64,000 bases of DNA from Perca fluviatilis (taxonomy: Eukaryota > Chordata > Actinopteri > Perciformes > Percidae), in NCBI RefSeq assembly GCF_010015445.1, contig NC_053116.1, positions 32,332,785-32,396,784 of the forward strand. Direction: 5' to 3'. The notes beneath the pieces are model-generated. The model made no database searches. It saw only the letters and a program-made list of their open reading frames with translations, and had not been told where the DNA came from. Of the stretch, positions 11,095 through 22,535 are shown piece after piece. Each line of letters opens with the position of its first letter. Position 1 is the stretch's first letter. Made by a program: the position numbers and the translations under genes.

Positions 11095-11743
11095 TTAAAA
11101 TACAGTTATGAACCTGAAAATGAGCATAATATGGGTGCTTTAATAATCAAATTAAATGATCCCATCATGCAATGCAAAAAGTCGCAAACAAGCAATCATC
11201 ACAAGTGTCAGTGAGTCAGTGACATTTGCTTGTTTACTATGGTGAAGCATTAAGGCCTGGTTACACCAGAAATGAGCAACTAAAGCCCCAGGGGACCTCA
11301 TGTGATTTACAGTAAATATTACCCTCCCACATCTGTTTTTCGTGTGGCGGATTTAAACAGGATAGGCGAAGTTTGTATTTGACTCAAATGTATTGATATT
11401 CTTCCCTGTTAGCGGTTCAAGTTGTCTTTTATGGGCGAAAAGTTGGATTTCAAAGTCCTACATTGTTGCACAGTTTCAAACCACAACTCAAGCACGGTAT
11501 GATTCAGCATCTTCCCCAGTGCTCTCCTGGCATCTCCCAGGTGTGTCTCATCAGCGGCTAATTACGAGTCAGGCCCATCCCCTCATGACATCACTTCTGA
11601 TTGTCATTGTTGGAAAATCACAGGTGTTATTAATAATATTAATGATGGCGATATTTGTTATTTCTAATCTCTACCATCCATCCCATGTGATGTGAACGTG
11701 GCATAACAGTCATCGTTAACATCGCTAACAGTTGCTGCTTCTG

Positions 11744-12180
11744 TAGTCTACATCGACGACGTTTCATTTCAGGGATTGTTCAGATGCCGCCGGAAATTCC
11801 GCCGGATGTCCCTAATTTTCGTCCGGCTGTCCATCACCTTCCGCTTTCTTTGTGTTGGCATTTGTGTTGGAGTACTGTGGCTTACTGCTCCTTAGATCTC
11901 TGCAGGGTGAATCGAGACCTGTCGAATCTGAGTTTTCTGTTGCACGACTAAAACTACTTTTGAACTACGACATGTTCCACCAAAACAAGTTCCTTCCCGA
12001 GGCTATTTTGCAGAGGCACGGTTACAAAGAGGCTTAGCGCCGCCCAAGATGATTGTGATTGGTTTAAAGAAATGCCACTAAACCAGAGCATGCTTTTTTT
12101 TCCCCATCCCGGAATGCTGTGCGGACTAGCCAGACTGTCCTCCGCAGCGCTGTGGAGGAAGGTCTGGCAATGCGAGACTC
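11744..12180 (+). mobile_element. TAGTCT-end MITE, near full-length copy
   Basis: Runs from AGTCTACATCGACGACG to CTGGCAATGCGAGACTC. Internal landmarks recur in other copies: GTTGCACGACTAAAAC, CACCAAAACAAGTTCCTTCC, GATTGTGATTGGTTTAAAGA and GCGCTGTGGAGGAAGGTCTG. About 437 bp, no coding capacity. It is the reference copy for the fragments at 18394, 19516, 21780, 30316, 37607 and 39950. Confidence 0.75.
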
Positions 12181-14246
12181 CTGTGTCTTTTACCATCATG
12201 CATTGCACGTGAACTCAATGGTGTCAGATGTAATTTTATTGTGATACAGAACTTATATGTGTAAGAGAGTAAGAGTGGAGAAGTTCAGATGCAGCCAGTG
12301 TTTTTACTTATTGACACTTCAACAGAGTGGATGTTTGCTGACACTGCAGCTTAAGTCCGGTGTTCTGGCTGAGTTTTTTAACCAGCTCACAACCTTGTTG
12401 CTGGTGCCCAGAATGCAATATGGGCTGCAGGCCTGCTTCTGGCGATGGCCCAAACGATGAAAAGAGTATACTACTAAAATATTTGATTCTCTGGCTATTT
12501 CTCATGTGACTGTGAAACGTTTTTGGAGCCCTACTCTACACCCTTTTTTTTAAATGGACATTCAGTAAAAAAGTTAAATAAGAGTCTGTCTGCTGGATGG
12601 AGCAGCTAATAGAGCCAGATTGATGGTTGAGACAAAGCTCTGCTTGAAGCAGGCAGGGAGGAGATGCAGTATGGCTGCCACTTGCTCCCTTTAATCAGAC
12701 TGATTTCCCCCAAAAGGAACAACTGGTCACTTCACCCAGAGCTAAAAACCCTACAGCCTCTATCAGCCCTCAGCTCAAGTATTTTTTTTTATTTTGACTA
12801 ACTCTCTTGACGTGTTTATGGATATTAAGGGGACTTTGGAAAGTGGGCTTAAAGTTTTGTAGAAATACAGTATAAACCCACTGTAACATCAAGTATGTAA
12901 GTAGTTATGTTATTCATCTTGTAGGTAAGTTCTGAGTGGGGATGGGGATTGGAACCCCTCCGGAAGGAGTCAGGCTGGGAGTCAGAGACATGATGAGATT
13001 GCTCTGATCTGATTCTCTGAGATTTTTTTACAGTGAACACACCAAAAGCCCATCCAATGCAAACAAACACTTGGCAATACCCGGCGCTGCGGCAATTACA
13101 CAAAAAAGATTCAATTTGATCTGGTGAATGGGCCGAGTGTGTGAGTGTGTGGCTGATCCAAAGGGCTCGGCCAACATGACAGATAGATGTAAAGATAATA
13201 GCTGCGAGAGAAGAGGGAAATGAATGGAGTGAGAAAGGGATGACTGTGTGTCTGTTTATATGCTGAGAGAATAGGTGCAGTTACCACCACTTTTTTGTAC
13301 GTGAAAGATGCTCTGTTTGAGACCACAGTAGCCCCAAACTGATATCTGAAGTGGGATTTGTACCAGGCTTACACAAAGTACCGCTGTGTGTCTGCCAGGT
13401 TTCTGACTGTGTGTGTAATGTCAAAGTTCCAGTATCTGATTTGGACAACATTTGGGGAAATTAAACCCAATTACAGGTCTAAGATTGGGGCTATCTGAAA
13501 GCCAAAGCAATTCATTAAAATTGTGCGTTTACAGATCATGCTGTAGGCAAATCAAATGCATGTGATTATGAACATTTGCATGTGACTGTACTGTATGGAG
13601 ATAACATTTAAAGAAAAATATCACACCAGAGCCCATTCACACTGGCCTGACAAAGACCTTTTTAATACAGGAAAATAAATCACCTTCTGCAGAACATGTG
13701 CGTCAAAACAGAATAGAAAAGCTACAGTAAAAGCTCCACCGGTGGCTTATAAATGCTGCTATATACGTAAAACAGCTTCAGGTTGAGATATTTAGTTTCC
13801 AGGTCCTGCGTGGTAACTGCCAACAGCAGTAATAATGAATCGCCTCGTGTTTGTTAGTCAACTGGCAGAGCCGGCTGGAAATGTGACTGAGGAGGTCACA
13901 GGTTCAAATCTGAGGTTAATGAGTAACTTGAGTATGATGGAGAACACACGCAAACACAGTTATCCAGTCAGCAGAAGGAAGAAGTCTTTTTTTGGGGAGT
14001 CTTTCTAGAAGCTCAAATATAAGCTTGCTTAAAGGCATGCAGCGCTTTCATTATAAACATATCTTTCCTTAAAGTCTGGGTAAAGCAAAATCAGTGATAT
14101 CTTTCTAAACACATTACACATGTTAGAAAAATACTTTTGAGGAGTTAAACTGCTAAACAGTTTTTCACTATTTCTGTGTCCAGGATTGTTTTGGGCCATC
14201 TGAAATCAAGCTTCGATGACGCACTGGAGTTATCCTTAACATAACC
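12181..14246. other. Intergenic, nothing recognised
   Basis: No gene, no long microsatellite and no clear TIR pair. Short B-box-like sequences occur at about 12945 (minus) and 13905 (plus), but neither is embedded in a tRNA-like fold I can support. Confidence 0.55.
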
Positions 14247-14770
14247 CCCTGTATCAGTGTTGTGCCTGAACGAGTTCATTGAACGATAGATATGAACTGA
14301 ACGTACTGTATTACTGCCTGATGAACGTTACTGTGAATTCGTTCATTCTGGTGTGTGTGAACCAGAGATGGGGACTCGGGTCGCACTTAAGTCGCACAAA
14401 CAGCTGACTTCAGACTTGACTCGGACTCGACCCAAAAGACTTCAGACTTGACTTGCGACTCGACCCAAAAGACTTCAGACTTGACTCGGACTTGAGCTTC
14501 GAGACTCGTCAACAACCTGTTTTCATGCAATTATTGCTTTTCAAATCTAAATGTATTCATGTATTTCTATTTTCTTTTATTGGCGCATATACGGGGAAAC
14601 GTATGACGAGCTGTATGTCCCCTGCCCTTTGCCATAATGTGCAACGTAACGCATCCGCCTATGTGCGCACACTCACATATCAAAAAATGCATTGCTGATG
14701 GCGACACCAAGTCCTCCCGGAATTGTGCCTTTTGTCATTAGTTTTGCTTTCAATAACTTTGTACACAGTG

Positions 14771-14859
14771 GCAGTAAGCCAACTGCTGCATGCAAAGTGT
14801 GTGGCACCAAGATGCCGGATCAACAACGTCGGACTTCATCAGGCATCTTAAAACGCACC
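14771..14859 (+). pseudogene. BED zinc-finger relic of a hAT transposase
   Basis: One frame reads ACKVCGTKM and the neighbouring frame, from 14813, reads AGSTTSDFIRHLKTH. Together they give the CxxC...HxxxxH spacing of a BED finger, with a one-base shift between them. No open transposase core follows, so this is a fragment left in an internally deleted element. Confidence 0.6.
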
Positions 14860-14889
14860 TAAATAGGTCAGTCACTCACACGCTAATGT

Positions 14890-15592
14890 GAAAGAGACGT
14901 TACATTTAGCATATATCGTCACAGGTAACAAGCTAACCATCGCAAAGTGTTGTGCTAATGCTGGGAACAGGCAAATAGTATCTTATAGTTAGTAGTCGCT
15001 GAGGCTAAGAAATCCATGGCGCTGCGGAGGCGGACGACCGCGGATCCATCTCCCCAGGAACAACGCTGTGTCGGGTGGGCAAACTCATGTGATGCGTAAT
15101 TGATCCCATGGATGATTTGTAGGCTATTAAGTGAACAAGGTGTAGCCGGTCCACCAAACACTGTCTTGACTGTCTTAATTCTGCACACATTTATGTTACT
15201 GTATTTACTATTTCATTATTTCATCCATGCGTGGCACAGTGGATCCGTCCCCTGCCGTGGAGACGCTGACCTCACCAACCTCTCCTCCTCTGAGTCGGGT
15301 CTCCCTCGCACTGGACTCAGTTTCACTGAGCGTACTAACTATTAGAAAATAAATGGCATCACATCAGTGAGTTCAAACTGCTTATTGTGCGTAATTTGAA
15401 CTGACACTGAGATGCATGTTGTTCTGTAACTGGTGTGGTGCTGCCACTATTCTCTTGATTTCCACTTCGACATTAGACATTTATTTTAATGAAAGAGACG
15501 TTACATTTAGCATATATAATCACAGGTAACAAGCTAACCATCGCAAAGTGTTGTGCTAATGCTGGGTGAAGGCACATTGTATCTTTATAGTT
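14890..15592. repeat. Direct repeat pair of about 100 bp
   Basis: 14890-about 14993 and 15491-about 15592 are near-identical, sharing GAAAGAGACGTTACATTTAG and ACAAGCTAACCATCGCAAAG. Both copies lie inside the inner hAT and flank the block containing its BED relic's downstream sequence. Confidence 0.85.
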
Positions 15593-16303
15593 GTATCCAT
15601 ATGATGTGACAGAGAGGTTAATATTTCACCAGGTCCGAGGGCTAGATGTATTAAGTAGACCCCATAAAGTTATCCATACTGTACTGTATGGATGGTAGCT
15701 ATAGGACATGCTTTGAATTCATAAGATTTAACAATATAGTGTTAGGGACAGATCAGATGGCCAGAGACTTGAGACTTGACTTGACCTTGCCCCTCAAAGA
15801 CTTGAGACTTGACTTGGACTCGAGCTCAAAGACTTGAGACTTGACTTGGACTTGCAAAAAATGACTTGTGAACATTTCTGGTGTGAACAGCACGCTCTCT
15901 CAGTTTAACTTCGTTCAATAGGGTGCCAGATTTCTATAGAGCCTTCCAGGCAAAAACCCGGCTAAAACACACCGTAAACAGGCCTTAATATGTAGCGGAA
16001 AAAAACAGCCAATCTGGCAACACCAGCTACCCGTGTCGCACCGCCGGCTTTCAAAAAGAAAATCTGCACTTCAGTCAGATCCACAGCAAACCTGAAACGG
16101 CACATTGAACTGATTGGATATGAAGATGAAATCTGACGCATAGTTTCAGTGTTAAAACTGATACAATAATTGCTGTGGTTCCTTATGTGCTGTGGCAGCA
16201 ACATATGGAAAAAATAACTATGAACTAGTTCATTTTTGGAACTGTGAACTGAACTTTGAACTAATTCATGTAAAAAGTGAACTTTCCCAACACTGCCCTG
16301 TAT

Positions 16304-16952
16304 ATATAGTGTTTTAGGAACTTTGAAGAACTGCTTTGCTCCATGTGGCTAACGTTCATTTCTCACCCAGAAAGAAGAGCAAAACCTTGTTGTTTCGGTT
16401 GTTTTGGCAAACTGGCAGTGTGGACAGTAAAAACCGAGGAATGTGTGTTTGTACACTCATTCCTAGAATGCATGGAGATATTGGCAACCATTGTCTAAAA
16501 TTATCAACCCAAGTGTCAAAGCTGTGTTTCATATCTCAATCTGATGCTTGCCAGTATTATTACACTGTACTATTTTTGCACCACTATAAAACTCTGGGTT
16601 CACAAAGTCTTTTTACAGCAGAATAGCCATTATCTGAGCTCCAAGAAGCTTTTGGGAAATCACGGGCCCCAAGTCGGTAACTTTCCAAGCCTGGCTCAGC
16701 GCTTGTACTGCAGTGCAAGGAATGCAGTGGTTGTTTTAACATTACAATGGCTTGGCAGTACTCAGCTGTGGTCAACCACTTGGTGCCAGACACCCTCAGA
16801 CATGCCCTGCAGGGTGCCTCTAACAGTAAGCCTCAGAAACTGGAGGCAATTAGAAATGTATAATAGGACATGTTTGAAAATGTCCTGAGAGCAGGTTCTG
16901 TGGAGAATGAATCTGTAAAGAGCAACAGGGTATCGCGGAACTTGTCACTTAA
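16304..16952. other. Intergenic, nothing recognised
   Basis: Open frames of about 100 codons occur on the plus strand, but with no recognisable domain or splice pattern. Confidence 0.55.
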
Positions 16953-17790
16953 GACGCCTACACATGATCAGAGGTAAAACCGCAAGGTAGGGCACAGAGC
17001 ATATTGCAGGCAGAGAGGTAAAGCGCAGCACAGGTATACATCATCATTTCTTCTGGCTTTGGTTGCGTCTTGAAAGGTCAACAGCACCAAAATCAAAATT
17101 GAAATAATTTTAACTTTGAGAGCAGCGTAATGTAATACCACGGTATTACATTCACTTTATCGCACCATTGTGAAGAAAAGAGAGCTGAGCCAGAAGGCAA
17201 AGCTCTCGATCTACCGGCCGATTTTCGTTCATACCCTCACCTATGGTCACGAAGGCTGAATCATGACCGAAACAACGAGATTCAGGGTACAAGTGGCCAA
17301 AATGGGTTTCCTCAGGAGGGTGGCTGGCATCTCCCTTAGAGATAGGGTGAGAAGCTCAGTCATCCGTGAGGAACTCGTTGTAGAGCCACTGCTCCTTTGC
17401 GTTGAAAGGAGCCAGTTGAGGTGGTTTGGGCATCTGGTAAGGATGCCCCCTGGATGCCTCCCTAGGGAGGTGTTCAAGGCACATCCAGCTGGGAGGAGGC
17501 CTCGGGGAAGACCCAGGACTAGGTGGAGGGATTATATCTCCACCCTGGCCTGGGAACACCTCGGGATCCCCCAGTCAGCGCTGGTTAATGTGGCTCGGGA
17601 AAGGGATGCTTCCCCCCCGTCCTGACCCCGGATAAGCGGACGAAGATGGATGGATTGAGAACAGCGCTCAGCAGCAATTTCGACACTCCAAGGCTAGCGC
17701 TTCCTCCTCCTTTCTCCACCTCTCTCCCCATAGCAACAATGGCACAGCCAGCGCAGAGCGTTTTTAGAACAGATCATGTGTAGAGGGCGC
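16953..17790. mobile_element. TIR element interrupted by a LINE tail
   Basis: Left end GACGCCTACACATGATCAGA and the reverse of the right end GCGCCCTCTACACATGATCT share CTACACATGATC exactly. No target duplication was confirmed. About 340 bp remains when the LINE fragment is removed. Confidence 0.6.
17159..17655 (+). mobile_element. 5'-truncated non-LTR retrotransposon (LINE) 3' end
   Basis: A decayed C-terminal reverse-transcriptase reading frame: SIYRPIFVHTLTYGHEG, a stop where Trp is usual, then FLRRVAGISLRDRVRSS, LRWFGHLVRMP and GRPRTRWRDYI, ending in TGA near 17623. It is followed by GATAAGCGGACGAAGATGGA, the short 3' tail typical of a very common teleost LINE family. The frame from 17263 to 17625 is still open (120 codons). 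LINE clade not assigned. Plus-strand insertion, inactive. Confidence 0.85.
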
Positions 17791-17853
17791 TTCTTCTACT
17801 TTCTATTCCGTTTTACAGCGGGTGGCAACCAGCGCTGAGGTGTATTACCTTAA

Positions 17854-18387
17854 AGTTCCCATGGCATGAAAAAATCACTTTATGAGGTTTTTTAACATTA
17901 ATATGCGTTCCCCAGCCTGCCTATGGTCCCCCAGTGGCAAGAAATGGCGATAGGTGTAAACCGAGCCCTGGGTATCCTGCTCTGCCTTTGAGAAAAATTA
18001 AGCTCAGATGGGCGACTCTGGAATCTCCCCCATATGTTGTCATAAGGGGCAAGGTTACCTCCCCCTTTCTCTGCTTTACCCGCCCATAGCATTTGGCCCG
18101 CCCATGAGAGAGAGAGAGACATCATGGCTTGCAAACAAGCGATGTGTGAGAGTTGGTCAAGGCAACACCCCCACCCTCCGCCTTGCCCACACTCTCTCCT
18201 CCTCAATAGCATTTAAAGCTACAGACACAGAAATGGCACATCCTAAAGAAAGCTCATTGTGGGACTGGCTCTAGTGGCTGTAATTCTGCACCAAGGCTGA
18301 ATTTCGGGAAAGAGACTTCAGATACAGTATTAGGGGACCACTAAGCCCTATATAAAAGCATCGAAAGAGCAGCATGTCATAGGACCT
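17854..18387. mobile_element. TTAA-flanked MITE, 534 bp
   Basis: TTAA at 17850-17853 and 18388-18391. Ends AGTTCCCATGGCATGA and, reversed, AGGTCCTATGACATGC are inverted repeats of a type very common in teleosts. No coding capacity. Confidence 0.8.
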
Positions 18388-18393
18388 TTAACC

Positions 18394-18540
18394 TTAGTCT
18401 CGCTTTGCCAGACCTTCCTCCACAGCGCTGCGGAGGAGGGTCTGGCTAGTCCACACAGCATTCCAGGATTGGAGAAAAACGTGCTCTGGTTTATTGGCAT
18501 TTCTTTAAACCAATCACAATCGTCAAGATGTTTTAATTTT
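18394..18540 (-). mobile_element. TAGTCT-end MITE, truncated copy
   Basis: Begins TTAGTCTCGCTTTGCCAGAC only 2 bp after the TTAA of the previous MITE. It continues with GCGCTGCGGAGGAGGGTCTG and TTTAAACCAATCACAATCGT, then stops matching near 18540. It is the inverse orientation of the copy at 11744. Confidence 0.75.
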
Positions 18541-19515
18541 AATTTCTTCGTATCTCCCTCCTCCTCCAGCCACAATACAAATCTTTTTACCCTTCAGACA
18601 AATCAAAGATGTTCAGACGTCTCATTTTCAGATTCCAGAACAAATAATATGGTGCCTATGAAGAGAGAAAACTGAGAGAAATGACTCTGCTTCTTGTTGT
18701 TACAAAATGCTGATGAATGATTGATGAAACTCTGACGCGTGAAACATAGTAAACAACGGACTGCATTTCGAAACATCTCTCAGAGCAATTAATGCCAGAG
18801 AGCATTCTGGGTAAGCCATGTCAAGACAAACACTGTCAACATGACATACTGGCAGCAGATCGGAGATTCATTATATAATCAGGAGGCAGAAATAATCTAA
18901 TTTGTTAACGGAAAGCAACAAAGTGCAGAGCCAGGTTATTAGCAAGTTATCCCCTATTAGTATAGGACAAAGGCACACTTGTCTCTACATTTAAAGGACT
19001 GCAGACAAGACACAGACCCTGGTCTCTGGTGCTAGTCTGACAGATTAGATACTTTATGTATAATTACAGAAATACACACAATTTTCATTTGCTGACCTGG
19101 CATCCCTATACCTCTTTTTCATCATATTTTTTTTTTGCATGTAAAACATAAGAGAAAGAGAACCTGTAATAATAAGAAAGTTTAGTCATGCTTTAGTAGC
19201 TGCAAGCATGTATAAAAATAGCAGATACAGCAAATGGGAAAAAAAACTGAACTATGTCATCATTGAACATAGATATGTTCAGTATCAAGATCAGTATCAA
19301 GTGTAGTAAATGACCAAAATGTCCAGTGTTTCCAATGAAAACAAAATGTATTTCTTACAATAAAACAGTAATAAAACAGAATACAGCCACTTTGCTCCTA
19401 TTGTACTACTTTCCACTCATAAATATACAAAACGCAACATACATCTACCGCACGTTCAAAAAACTTTTTGCTTCTCCATTCATTGCAACACCTGAGTGCA
19501 GCTACCTCTTATTAT
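18541..19515. other. Intergenic, nothing recognised
   Basis: AT-rich sequence without gene-like or repeat structure that I can name. Confidence 0.55.
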
Positions 19516-19838
19516 TAGTCTATATCCACGACATTCCTCTTCTGGGATTGCTCCTTTGCCGACGGACATTCCGCCAGATTTCACTCATTTAGGCCGGATA
19601 TGCGTTGCCTTGGGCTTCCTTTGTGTTGGCATTTTAAACTCTGGTTAATTTATGAGGACTTGGTTAACTGCTCCTCAGATCTCTGAAGGGTAAATCCAGT
19701 CCAAATCTGTCCAATCTGAGTTTTCTGTTGCACGACTAAAACAACTTTTGAACGTACACACGTTCCACCAAAACAAGTTCCTTCCAGAGGCTATTTAGCA
19801 GCAGCGCCGTTGCTCCACAGCGCTGTGGAGGAAGACTA
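19516..19838 (+). mobile_element. TAGTCT-end MITE, internally deleted copy
   Basis: Starts TAGTCTATATCCACGACATT and ends GCGCTGTGGAGGAAGACTA, missing the GATTGTGATTGG block and the usual CTGGCAATG end. The flanks look like a target duplication: CCTCTTATTAT before and CCTCTTCATTAT after. Confidence 0.75.
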
Positions 19839-20002
19839 CCTCTTCATTATAATACTTTGTCTAATTGACCTGGCCTCAAGTGATGGGATCAAGTGGGAGG
19901 TTGAAACTAAAAACAAACAAAAAACATAAACCAAAATGGCTCTTACATTCATTGTAATCGATGTTGAGAAAACACTCCCAGGGGAAACTTGGTGGCAAAG
20001 GG

Positions 20003-20267
20003 CAGTTGTTCTCAAACGGGGGTCCTTGAGGGGGTTCTAGGGCATCCTGAGCAAAACAAATTTTTTAAATAATTCTTTTGTCACTATGATTTCATGCAAC
20101 AAAAATGAGAGAATGTATGACTATTTTGGTCATGGTTTTCATACTTTCTGTAATAAAACAATTAAAAGATAGGGGACCCTGGGACAAACTCTTATCAAAT
20201 TGGGGTCAGAGGTCTAATTTGTGTCCGTTTAGGGGTCCTTGATTTGAAACAAGTTTTGGAACCACAG
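20003..20267. mobile_element. hAT-type MITE, 265 bp
   Basis: Left end CAGTTGTTCTCAAAC and reversed right end CTGTGGTTCCAAAAC. The 8-bp flanks are GCAAAGGG (19995-20002) and GCATAGGG (20268-20275), 7 of 8 identical. The CAGTGGTTCTCAAAC-type end is typical of hAT/Charlie elements. Confidence 0.8.
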
Positions 20268-20275
20268 GCATAGGG

Positions 20276-21168
<893 letters not shown>

Positions 21169-21779
21169 GCCGTAAAGTATTGAATAGAAACCATAGATAT
21201 ATAGAAACAAAGGAGGAAAAAGCTCGGCTGACAGGAACCACAATCACCATCTTCTCCACACAACACAAATGGAAACCAGATGCTGAATGTATATGGTATA
21301 ATAATGGCAGGATCTCTGTATGAAAAAGAAAAAAGAAAAAGCATGTGTGTTGCTGTTATGGCAGCCATTCAGGATGTAATTTACTGTTGCTTTATTTTTA
21401 ATGAGTGGAATGGCTGGCCTTGTGTGCTGTTGCAACTGAGCCCAAACTCTGTTTAGAACATAAAGGTGATGACTTTCTAATAAGTCCCAGTCAGCACTCG
21501 GATTCGAGTCGATTGTGTAGTTGCCTGGATGTTTATGTAATGATTCAGTTCAATGTACTGCAATGTTCCGAAGATCCAACAATATGACAGCGACTTGTAA
21601 TTTGACATTTTGCTGCTTAACAAGAAGTCGTTTGTTCAGTGGGCGACCACTCACTCTGACATCTCTCCATTTGTGCATGAATAGGTCCTGAGCATGTGTG
21701 TGTATATCAGGCCTGTGTGTAGTGATTTCTAACAAACAGAAATTATTATTATTATTACAAAGGAAGCCCAAGGCAACGG

Positions 21780-21857
21780 ATATCCGGCCTAAATGAGTGG
21801 TCAGTCAGTCGGCAAAGGAGCAATCCCCGTAGTGGAAAGTTGAGGATATAGACTATC
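21780..21857 (-). mobile_element. TAGTCT-end MITE fragment (one end)
   Basis: Contains TATCCGGCCTAAATGAGTG and ends AGGATATAGACTA. It matches the first 80 bp of the 19516 copy in inverse orientation. Confidence 0.65.
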
Positions 21858-21872
21858 TAAACTAAGTAGTTC

Positions 21873-21990
21873 TGTTGCCTAAACCTGACCAAGTAGGTTT
21901 GTTGCCTAAACCTAACCAATTGGTTCTGTTGCCTAAACCTAACCAAATAGTTCCGTTTCAATTCACATTGTTGAAAACTGCGACGGATTT
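21873..21990. repeat. Dispersed repeat with tandem CCTAAACCTAACCAA units
   Basis: Three consecutive copies of GTTGCCTAAACCTAACCAA-like sequence, followed by ATTCACATTGTTGAAAACTG. The same string recurs at 41948-42020 and 43678-43700, and in inverse form near 50905-50925. Confidence 0.6.
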
Positions 21991-22349
21991 ACAACGTGCC
22001 CTTTTCGCTTGTATGAGGCGTGTTCAAACAAATGTTGAAACAAATGAAAATAAGTTTCCCTCAGAACGCAATTCAGAATGCAGTTTATGGGAATGGGTAT
22101 GGGTACAACTTTTTTTAGGAGACAGAGTTGCTGTGGTTGTGCACAATATATCATCATATTAATTAATTTCTTAATGACTTGTTAAACCCTCATTTTAGTT
22201 AGACTCTCCTGATTGAAAAAAATCCCTGATACATTACTATAGATTAATGTAAAGTAGTTTGATACTATGTTCACCTCATGTTAAATGCATCAATAATGTT
22301 AATGCAATAATATGTGTGTATATATAACACTAGCACTCTGAATCACTCT

Positions 22350-22535
22350 GAAAGGGGCCATTCTGCATAATGAGTACTTTTACTTTTGATATTTTTTATA
22401 TTTTTTGAAGATAAGATTTGTGTAATTTTACTCAAGTAAAATATTGAATATAGGATTTTTAATAGTATATTTAGACATTGTGGTATTGCTACTTTAATAA
22501 GTAAGTGAAGAATCTTAATAATCCTTCCACCACTG
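22350..22535 (-). mobile_element. Fragment of a teleost hAT MITE (CAGTGGTGGAAG end)
   Basis: On the minus strand it begins CAGTGGTGGAAGGATTATTA, then AGTAGCAATACCACAATGTC and ACTTGAGTAAAATTACACAA, and fades after GGGGCCATTCTGCATAATGA (inverse). This is a common teleost element; only one terminus is seen. Confidence 0.65.

Larger units (their letters stand above)
8058..11139. mobile_element. TTAA MITE split by two later insertions
   Basis: Left end AGTGCCCATATTATGA follows TTAA at 8054-8057. The right end, AGCACCCATATTATGC when reversed, precedes TTAA at 11140-11143. Removing the foldback-like element (8261-9910) and the second TTAA MITE (10279-11094) leaves an original element of roughly 0.6 kb: 8058-8260, 9911-10274 and 11099-11139. 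It contains a 24-bp palindrome with a CRE-like core (8233-8256) and a short GCTAAC/GCTAAT tandem array (about 9945-9997). No protein. Confidence 0.7.
14363..15880. mobile_element. hAT-type transposon (inner of a nested pair), 1.5 kb
   Basis: Ends CAGAGATGGGGACTCG and, reversed, CAGAAATGTTCACAAG. The 8-bp target duplication GTGTGAAC is perfect at 14355-14362 and 15881-15888. Subterminal regions at both ends are built from direct copies of GACTTGAGACTTGACTTGGA-like units (about 14405-14495 and 15764-15855). It contains a broken BED zinc finger and an internal direct repeat. Confidence 0.9.
14255..16295. mobile_element. hAT-type transposon (outer of a nested pair)
   Basis: Ends CAGTGTTGTGCCTGAACG and, reversed, CAGTGTTGGGAAAGTTCA. 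The flanking 8-bp target duplication is perfect: CCCTGTAT at 14247-14254 and 16296-16303. It is interrupted by a second hAT (14363-15880), so about 0.5 kb is its own sequence. The 3' part (about 16040-16140) includes SVRSTANLKRHIELIGYEDE in one frame, which resembles the end of a BED-type zinc finger, suggesting derivation from an autonomous hAT. Confidence 0.88.

Noticed and set aside
13860..13915. B-box-like GGTTCAAATC as part of a tRNA or SINE
   Set aside because: No matching acceptor stem, anticodon arm or SINE body could be supported.
17263..17625. Possible host gene of 120 codons
   Set aside because: The sequence is the C-terminus of a common teleost LINE reverse transcriptase, followed by its short 3' tail.
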